5,051 nucleotides of DNA from Candidatus Zixiibacteriota bacterium (GTDB lineage Bacteria; Zixibacteria; MSB-5A5; GN15; FEB-12): the NCBI GenBank assembly GCA_030591625.1, contig JAUVAR010000214.1:1-5051 (forward strand), given 5' to 3'. The notes under the pieces are model-generated. The model had not been told where the DNA came from, made no database searches, and saw only the letters and a program-made list of their open reading frames with translations. Shown piece by piece: positions 1-4,285 of this stretch (position 1 is its first letter; every line of letters begins with the position of its first letter). The position numbers and the translations under genes were made by a program.

Positions 1-207
1 GGCAATATGCCCTTCTGCGTACTCTGGCTGTGTGCGCACATCGACTAAGAATATATCATCACCCGAGTCTAAAACCTGCCTGAGTTCCTGTACACTGATT
101 GCATCTTCTATATTGTCTGTCTCAGCCAAATCTTTACTACCCCCACATGAGAGGGCCATAAGACCCAATATTATTATCATCGAATTGAAAGCTATCTTTA
201 AGCTCAT
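1..207 (-). CDS. Rhodanese-domain lipoprotein, 3'-truncated by window edge
   Basis: The first 69 residues of an exported protein are visible and the rest lies beyond the left edge. A lysine at residue 4 precedes a hydrophobic stretch (about residues 10-20) ending M-A-L-S-C, so Cys21 is a plausible lipidation site. The -3 position is Ala rather than the more usual Leu. After a short acidic linker, residues 38-69 match the start of a rhodanese domain: I-S-V-Q-E-L, then F-L-V-D-V-R-T-Q-P-E-Y-A-E-G-H-I-A. This is the conserved D-V-R and E-Y/F-x-x-G-H-I signature. The catalytic cysteine loop would lie outside the window, so activity cannot be judged. Such domains handle persulfide sulfur or serve as inactive binding modules; an envelope location is inferred from the lipobox. 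The start overlaps the stop of the upstream gene by one base (TAATG) and GAGG lies 10 nt before it, suggesting translational coupling. The family call is firm; the specific role is unknown. Confidence 0.85.
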   Translation of the reverse strand, partial: MSLKIAFNSMIIILGLMALSCGGSKDLAETDNIEDAISVQELRQVLDSGDDIFLVDVRTQPEYAEGHIA

Positions 208-677
208 TAATTAGGTGCCTCTGTTGTTGTTTGAAAACTGTAAATCTTCCAGACTTCACTCACTTTATGAAGTCCAAACTTAGTCAAATATCCTTTTGAT
301 TTACTCTTATCTACAAAAGTAACTTCTACCGTCGAACTCGTTCCCATAATTTCGGATTTGTTTATGATCCGTTGCATGGCAAACCATCGTTTTTTTGTTC
401 TTCCTTCATTTGTCAGATCATCAAGAATGTCCTGTGGAGAAGAAAAAAGATCGTTCTTGGCACCCGAGAGAGCATAATGCTTCCCCTGATCTTTCATTAT
501 TTCGGCAAGGTCGAGCAGATGAGCCAGAGCTGGCTGGTCATTTTTCTCCATTGCACCAAAGAATGCAATAACAACCTGTCTCGGATCATCCATGTTTATT
601 TCCGAACAAGCACCCGCAAAGATGACACTAACGATCAATACTACTACCGTCAAACTTAGACAATTTTTTTTCATCAT
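207..677 (-). CDS. Small NTF2-like (DUF4878-type) lipoprotein
   Basis: A 156-residue exported protein. The N-terminus has Lys3-Lys4, a hydrophobic core (residues 7-20) and A-G-A-C, making Cys24 the likely lipidated residue and the product an envelope lipoprotein. The mature part begins D-D-P-R-Q-V-V-I-A-F-F-G-A-M-E-K-N-D, an opening typical of NTF2-like/DUF4878 domains: a helix with 'P-x-x-V-V-x-x-F' followed by a short acidic turn and 'A-x-x-x-L-L-D'. The C-terminal part has alternating strand patterns (T-V-E-V-T-F-V-D, then V-W-K-I-Y-S-F) where such domains end. Members of this fold bind small ligands or act as structural modules, and no catalytic role can be read here. It starts 2 nt after the porV-like stop, and its own stop overlaps the next start. 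Two consecutive ATG codons open the gene, so the start may be one codon later. An A8 tract follows at codons 3-5. The fold assignment is by pattern only. Confidence 0.8.
   Translation of the reverse strand: MMKKNCLSLTVVVLIVSVIFAGACSEINMDDPRQVVIAFFGAMEKNDQPALAHLLDLAEIMKDQGKHYALSGAKNDLFSSPQDILDDLTNEGRTKKRWFAMQRIINKSEIMGTSSTVEVTFVDKSKSKGYLTKFGLHKVSEVWKIYSFQTTTEAPN
218..221 (-). promoter_or_regulatory. Ribosome binding site for the rhodanese lipoprotein
   Basis: GAGG on the minus strand lies inside the last codons of the preceding gene, 10 nt before the ATG at 207. It supports this start and the one-base overlap with the upstream stop codon. Confidence 0.5.
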
Positions 678-679
678 CG

Positions 680-1627
680 CTAAATTCCCCCGGTTATTGT
701 TATACGATGACTTTCGCCCAGATCTGCTCCGGAGGTCAAGGCGTATGAAATCTGTTTATTTTTCCAATCAATACCAAATCCTATCGATAACCCGGCAAAG
801 CTGTCATCGGAATCAAGAGCTCGATAATTCGAACCAAATGATGACCAACCAACCCGAATATATAGAGGCTTCAGTTCGTAATACTCAAGTCCTAAAGCAA
901 CATAGATATCATTATCAGATGGATATATAACATCCCCGACGAGTTGGAAAGCGAGTCCCCTCGGACGTACCCCTGCGCCGGCACGAATAGCAAACGGCAG
1001 GTCATCTTTTTCAACGTCTCTAAAGTTCGAAAGTTTTACGCCAACATTCTGGATCATCAAGCCTGCGGTGTAACGATCTCTGTTACCTCGATACTTGACA
1101 CCAAAATCAAAGGCTATTCCTGTAGCAGAAAATTCCTGAATCTTCTCGTAGATAATTTTTGAGGTCACCCCGAATGAAAAACTATTGCTGTACTGACGAG
1201 CATAACTAACCGCAAATAATAGATCACCACCACCAAATTCACCTTCGATTTCACCAAACTTATTTGTCTCTATGAATGTACCATAGTTGAGATAATTAAT
1301 CTGAACTGAGTAATGATGTGATTTCTTATACTGTCCGATTATACCCAGTACACCGCTCTGCATTCCGGCAAAATAATTATGATACCCGGCAATGATAGTT
1401 CGATCTTCAATAGTTGCAATTCCAGCCGGGTTATAATAAACCGAGTTTGCGTCATTGGCCAAACCGGTGAACGCTCCACCCATTGCAACGGCCCGAGCAC
1501 CTGTATTTATCTTTAGGAAGTTAAACGCCGAAGTCCCGACATCCGGATTATTTTCACTCGCCACCACACTTGAAAGTAAGAATAGCAAAGTAAGAAATAA
1601 TGTTATAAAGCTGTTTCGTATTATCAT
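680..1627 (-). CDS. PorV/PorQ-family outer-membrane beta-barrel protein
   Basis: A 315-residue protein with a clear Sec signal peptide: Arg4, hydrophobic residues 6-22, likely cleavage after V-V-A at residue 23. The mature N-terminus carries the family hallmark: G-T-S-A-F-N-F-L-K-I (31-40), T-G-A-R-A-V-A-M-G-G-A-F (42-53), then A-N-D-A-N-S-V-Y-Y-N-P-A-G-I-A (57-71). This Gly/Asn-Pro-Ala-Gly pattern is shared by PorV/PorQ and other FadL-like barrels. The rest is alternating aromatic/polar strands, ending in H-R-I-T-I-T-G-G-I, a plausible last strand. Length fits the family (about 300-350). PorV and PorQ serve type IX secretion in Bacteroidetes, but many relatives occur in phyla without that system and their cargo is unknown. 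No other T9SS gene is in the window, so I do not call it porV. It lies 35 nt after lptE and 2 nt before the next gene. No strong Shine-Dalgarno precedes it. Confidence 0.88.
   Translation of the reverse strand: MIIRNSFITLFLTLLFLLSSVVASENNPDVGTSAFNFLKINTGARAVAMGGAFTGLANDANSVYYNPAGIATIEDRTIIAGYHNYFAGMQSGVLGIIGQYKKSHHYSVQINYLNYGTFIETNKFGEIEGEFGGGDLLFAVSYARQYSNSFSFGVTSKIIYEKIQEFSATGIAFDFGVKYRGNRDRYTAGLMIQNVGVKLSNFRDVEKDDLPFAIRAGAGVRPRGLAFQLVGDVIYPSDNDIYVALGLEYYELKPLYIRVGWSSFGSNYRALDSDDSFAGLSIGFGIDWKNKQISYALTSGADLGESHRITITGGI
687..691 (-). promoter_or_regulatory. G-rich ribosome-binding-like site before the NTF2-like lipoprotein
   Basis: The minus strand reads GGGGGA about 8-9 nt before the ATG at 677, within the last codons of the porV-like gene. 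It is not a perfect Shine-Dalgarno, but its spacing fits and it supports the start chosen. Ribosomes terminating 2 nt upstream could also reinitiate here. Confidence 0.35.
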
Positions 1628-1662
1628 TAGTATTACCGTTTAATCCCGGATTATATTAGTCT

Positions 1663-2172
1663 CTACCATGATTTTGTAGTCAGGTCGAGCACTGTTTCAA
1701 CCAGCAACGCCGTCGCACGCAGTTGGCCATCTTCTTCGGTTTCTGTATCTGCTTCGTAAACACCTTCCTGGCTAACCTTCTGGCTCCAGAATTCGGTCCC
1801 GTCAGCAACATTTTTTAAAGTCAGCTTAAATTCCATCCTGACCTTATACGACTGCACTTGATCGCTGGCATCAAAAGTATTTGGTAAACGCCTGTAACTT
1901 AACAGAGTTCCAACAAGCTGAGCCTCCGTTTGATCGACCGGAACCACTTTCAGGGAACCATCTTCAATAAACGCATCAACCAGTATCTGAGTCAAGCGAT
2001 CAGCCAAACCAAACTCAGAAGTTTGATTCTCAAGGGGCTCAATCGTAATTGTAGAAATAGTCGATTTCCCTCTTGGGCTGAGCGTATATACTCCGCATCC
2101 AGCGATAAACATAGATAGAATTAGTCCAAACAGAACTAATTTCCGGCTAAAGGCAATTATAGCAACCAGCAT
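1663..2172 (-). CDS. lptE: LptE-family LPS-assembly lipoprotein
   Basis: A 169-residue lipoprotein. A basic S-R-K precedes a hydrophobic run ending M-F-I-A-G-C, a canonical lipobox with Cys26 lipidated. The mature start C-G-V-Y-T-L and the following T-I-T-I-E-P-L-E-N-Q-T, G-L-A-D-R-L-T-Q-I-L-V-D-A-F and D-G-S-L-K-V-V match the LptE family, as do the central R-R-L-P-N-T-F segment and the Y-K-V-R-M-E-F-K-L-T-L strand. LptE plugs the LptD barrel that inserts LPS into the outer leaflet, so the host probably makes LPS. LptD is not in the window. The ATG at 2172 lies one base after the hutI stop (TAA-A-ATG). Upstream in-frame ATGs at 2187, 2193 and 2205 and a TTG at 2232 would overlap hutI; I prefer 2172 because it gives a normal-length signal peptide and a stop-start junction. 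No clear Shine-Dalgarno supports any choice. Confidence 0.85.
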   Translation of the reverse strand: MLVAIIAFSRKLVLFGLILSMFIAGCGVYTLSPRGKSTISTITIEPLENQTSEFGLADRLTQILVDAFIEDGSLKVVPVDQTEAQLVGTLLSYRRLPNTFDASDQVQSYKVRMEFKLTLKNVADGTEFWSQKVSQEGVYEADTETEEDGQLRATALLVETVLDLTTKSW

Positions 2173-2173
2173 T

Positions 2174-3466
2174 TTAGTCACGGCCATTTCCATTATTTTG
2201 AGCATTGACAACAATCTTGCCCTTCTTGACAACTTTCGCTACCAGGTTTACACCGTAATGATAGGGCAGTTCCCGATAATCTGCCATATCCCACAAAACA
2301 AAATCAGCCTGCATTCCAGGCATAAGCTGGCCAATCATCTCAGATCGATCAATCGACCAGGCTGCATTGACTGTAACTGCCGAAATTGACTCAGCCGCGG
2401 TCAACTTCAATTGGACTGCCGCAAGCGTAATAATAAACGGTAATGACTCAGTAAAACTTGATCCTGGATTGCAGTCTGTCGAAAGAGACAAAACCACACC
2501 CTCATCAATCATCTTGCGAGCCGGAGCATACTGGCTCCCACCCAACGAGAATGTTGTTCCGGGCAAAAGAACTGCAACAGTCCCGGCACGGGCCATCGCT
2601 TTGATTCCATCGTCTGAAATATATACGAGATGATCAGCCGTTGCCGCGCCCATATCGGCGGCAAGTTCCGCAGCTCCTATACAGGCGAGTTCATCGGCAT
2701 GAAATCTTAATTTCATTCCTGCGCTTTTGGCCGCAGACATTATCCGGCGCGATGATTCTATTTCGAAAACACCTTTTTCACAAAAAATATCGGCATACTC
2801 GGCGAGCTTCTTTTTGGCAACGGCCGGTATCATTTCATTTATGACTAAATCTTCGTACCCTTTGCGATCATCACGATATTCATCCGGTACTTCGTGCGCA
2901 CCGAGAAACGTCGGGACCAAATCAATATTATGCGTCTCGTTTAGTTCGGCGATAACTTCAAGCATCTGCAGTTCAGATTCAGTCGAGAGACCATAACCTG
3001 ATTTCGCTTCGATAGTCGTGACGCCATACGACAGTAGCCGGTCGAGTCGTTCGGCAGTAGCATTTTTCAAATCAGCGTAAGATGCTTCCCGCAGATGCCG
3101 GACCGACGAACGAATCCCTCCGCCCGCTTCGGCGATTTCCATATAGGAACGCCCTTCGGTACGCATCTCAAATTCTTTCTCGCGTGTCTTTGCAAAGACC
3201 GGATGGGTGTGCGGGTCGATTAGTCCCGGTGTTACAACCGCACCTTCAGCGTCGATTACTGTGCAGTTCTCGGCGAGAGTTGATTGCCCTTCGACTTCAT
3301 CCGACTTACCAACCGATACAATTTCATCGATTGATATTGCGATTGCCCCATCTTCTATCAGACCGATATCTTTCATCTGGTCACCGACCCGAGGGATAGG
3401 ACCATCCATCGTGATCAGCTGTCCGATATTTTTAATCAGGAGTGTAATTTTCTTATCTGCTTGCAT
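2174..3466 (-). CDS. hutI: Imidazolonepropionase (HutI)
   Basis: A 430-residue cytoplasmic amidohydrolase that hydrolyses 4-imidazolone-5-propionate to N-formimino-L-glutamate, the third step of histidine degradation. Family landmarks appear in order: P-G-L-I-D-P-H-T-H-P-V-F (80-91, metal ligands His86 and His88), A-G-G-G-I (114-118), K-S-G-Y-G (155-159), F-L-G-A-H-E-V-P (187-194), F-C-E-K-G-V-F (228-234), F-H-A-D-E (255-259, His256 and Glu259), D-H-L (278-280), L-P-G-T-T-F-S-L (301-308) and S-T-D-C-N-P-G-S (329-336, Asp331). These match the metal- and substrate-binding residues known for the Bacillus enzyme, and the length is normal (about 400-430), so it looks intact and active. It is first in a five-gene run followed by envelope genes. 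No hutH, hutU or formimidoylglutamate-processing gene is in the window. No Shine-Dalgarno precedes the ATG, consistent with a leaderless start. Confidence 0.96.
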   Translation of the reverse strand: MQADKKITLLIKNIGQLITMDGPIPRVGDQMKDIGLIEDGAIAISIDEIVSVGKSDEVEGQSTLAENCTVIDAEGAVVTPGLIDPHTHPVFAKTREKEFEMRTEGRSYMEIAEAGGGIRSSVRHLREASYADLKNATAERLDRLLSYGVTTIEAKSGYGLSTESELQMLEVIAELNETHNIDLVPTFLGAHEVPDEYRDDRKGYEDLVINEMIPAVAKKKLAEYADIFCEKGVFEIESSRRIMSAAKSAGMKLRFHADELACIGAAELAADMGAATADHLVYISDDGIKAMARAGTVAVLLPGTTFSLGGSQYAPARKMIDEGVVLSLSTDCNPGSSFTESLPFIITLAAVQLKLTAAESISAVTVNAAWSIDRSEMIGQLMPGMQADFVLWDMADYRELPYHYGVNLVAKVVKKGKIVVNAQNNGNGRD

Positions 3467-3472
3467 AGGTGC

Positions 3473-3500
3473 AATATACAGCTCCGTTCGACCGGGTCAA
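3473..3500 (-). promoter_or_regulatory. Candidate sigma-70-type promoter for hutI operon, leaderless geometry
   Basis: Reading the minus strand, TTGACC (3500-3495) is followed by a 16-nt spacer and TATATT (3478-3473), then six bases (GCACCT), then the hutI ATG at 3466. The hexamers match TTGACA and TATAAT at five positions each. This -10 element would start transcription at or within a base or two of the ATG, giving a leaderless mRNA. The missing Shine-Dalgarno in front of hutI agrees with this. It would drive the five-gene run. Alternatively the hexamers are coincidental and a promoter lies further upstream in the divergent region. Confidence 0.5.
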
Positions 3501-3574
3501 TCTAATACTGCTGAGCCTTTTGTGAGGAGAACTGTGCAGAAATCCTGCATTCCAGTCATTTTACCATAACCAGT

Positions 3575-3593
3575 CTCATGATTAATAGATGAG
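3575..3593. repeat. Short imperfect palindrome in the divergent intergenic region
   Basis: CTCAT and ATGAG flank an AT-rich 9-base centre containing ATTAAT. It lies in the 239-base gap between hutI and the + strand membrane-protein gene, where an operator could act on either gene. A second small inverted repeat, TGCAG-5-CTGCA, is at 3535-3549. Both are short enough to arise by chance. I see no gene in this gap and no convincing promoter for the + strand gene. Confidence 0.2.
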
Positions 3594-3693
3594 CGCATAT
3601 TTCTGGGAACTGCCAGTGTTAGAGAGCTGTTATTTGGTTGATTAAATTATGACTATTGAAACGGCAAACAATAGTGTTTGCACAAAAATATTT

Positions 3694-3697
3694 GGAG
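3694..3697 (+). promoter_or_regulatory. Shine-Dalgarno deciding the start of the membrane protein
   Basis: GGAG sits 8 nt before the ATG at 3706, ideal spacing. The earlier in-frame ATG at 3649 has no such site, so the gene is taken to start at 3706. Confidence 0.7.
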
Positions 3698-3705
3698 ATG
3701 GAAAG

Positions 3706-4101
3706 ATGAAACAGAATATTGCACGATCTACATTGGTTTATTCGGGTGCCTTAGTATTACTCGGACTCGTTGGTTATCTGGCCACCGGCATGCAAAGCAT
3801 CACTGCTCTTATACCGGCGTTTTTTGGTATTGTTGTTTTCGCGTTAAAGGCTTCTGTGCTGGAACGATTCAGACCTTCCACAATGTTATGGACACTGGTC
3901 GCCCTTGCGGTTGTCGGTATTCTTGCAACATTTGGCGGGATTCCAAAGACATTTGGCCTGCTTATGGGGAATGATACAGCACGTCCGGCCGCAGTGATTA
4001 GTCAATCAATCATGGCGCTATCGTCATTAGTTTATAGTCTTGTTTTGGTGATGATTGTTCGTAAGAATAAGCAGACCTTAACACCTGTAACAAATCACTA
4101 A
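3706..4101 (+). CDS. Uncharacterised four-helix membrane protein
   Basis: A 131-residue integral membrane protein that I cannot assign to a named family. Four hydrophobic segments can be seen at about residues 10-26, 32-51, 60-78 and 96-118. Between them are short loops with recognisable Gly/Pro-rich elements: G-Y-L-A-T-G-M-Q-S-I-T-A-L-I-P-A-F-F-G joining helices 1 and 2, a basic/polar loop L-E-R-F-R-P-S, and G-N-D-T-A-R-P-A-A-V-I-S-Q-S before helix 4. The tail (R-K-N-K-Q) is basic and soluble. There is no signal peptide separate from helix 1 and no catalytic motif. Extending to the ATG at 3649 would add 19 polar residues unlike a membrane-protein N-terminus, and that start lacks a ribosome site. 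It is transcribed divergently from hutI and converges on the kinase, so it appears monocistronic. The coding call is strong; function is unknown. Confidence 0.85.
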   Translation: MKQNIARSTLVYSGALVLLGLVGYLATGMQSITALIPAFFGIVVFALKASVLERFRPSTMLWTLVALAVVGILATFGGIPKTFGLLMGNDTARPAAVISQSIMALSSLVYSLVLVMIVRKNKQTLTPVTNH

Positions 4102-4285
4102 TCGATACAATTTTATTTTTGTAGAATCATAATTTCGTATTCATGGAGGGTCTGTCATTTAGTTTCAGGCCCGCCATTGTTCAATCCAGCACGAGATTGA
4201 AACTCACGTACACCACCCAGAGCGATAGTGTTGGTAATAATATGGCCATCAAATGCACACGTTATTTTAAAAGTATTATGAGGTC
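4102..4285. other. Convergent intergenic region with short overlapping open frames
   Basis: This 184-base gap separates the 3' ends of the membrane-protein gene and the kinase. No G+C-rich hairpin with a T-tract is visible for either direction. The right two-thirds is open in several frames. A + strand frame from ATG at 4143 to TAA at 4289 would encode 48 residues without a ribosome site. A minus-strand frame ending at TGA 4155-4157 reads I-T-N-T-I-A-L-G-G-V-R-E-F-Q-S-R-A-G-L, but lacks any ATG back to the stop preceding it inside the kinase gene. A 22-residue hydrophobic minus-strand frame spans 4181-4249. None has enough support to be called a gene. The protein-like minus frame could be a decayed gene end or part of a dispersed repeat. 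Confidence 0.4.
4161..4204. repeat. Nested, mutually exclusive inverted repeats
   Basis: TTCAATC (4180-4186) and GATTGAA (4195-4201) form a 7-bp stem with an 8-base loop. AGTTTCA (4161-4167) and TGAAACT (4198-4204) form a second perfect 7-bp pairing that uses part of the same right arm, so only one can form at a time. The location between convergent 3' ends would suit an RNA 3'-end structure. The stems are A/T-rich and no T-tract follows on either strand, so this is not a standard intrinsic terminator. Confidence 0.35.

Noticed and set aside
592..930. 112-codon + strand frame over the lipoprotein and porV-like genes
   Set aside because: It crosses two well-supported minus-strand genes and its product has no recognisable domain or signal.
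2173..2232. TTG at 2232 as the lptE start
   Set aside because: It would overlap hutI by 59 bases and put about 45 residues before the lipidated cysteine, too long for a lipoprotein signal peptide.
3082..3569. Long + strand open frames across hutI
   Set aside because: They are antisense shadows of hutI with arginine-, proline- and serine-rich, low-complexity products; hutI on the minus strand has full family motifs.
3649..3705. Upstream ATG at 3649 as the start of the membrane protein
   Set aside because: No Shine-Dalgarno and a polar N-terminal extension; the ATG at 3706 has GGAG at 8 nt and begins just before helix 1.
4118..4135. TACAA...TTGTA with T-rich loop as a terminator after the membrane-protein gene
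   Set aside because: The stem is only five A/T-rich pairs and the T-run lies in the loop instead of after the stem.
4195..4203. GATTGAAAC, the 3'-end motif common to many CRISPR repeats
   Set aside because: Only one copy occurs and there is no regularly spaced second repeat or cas gene. It is part of the local inverted repeat.
4181..4249. 22-codon hydrophobic minus-strand frame (M-A-I-L-L-P-T-L...) as a small membrane peptide gene
   Set aside because: No ribosome binding site, very short, and it overlaps other open frames in the same region.
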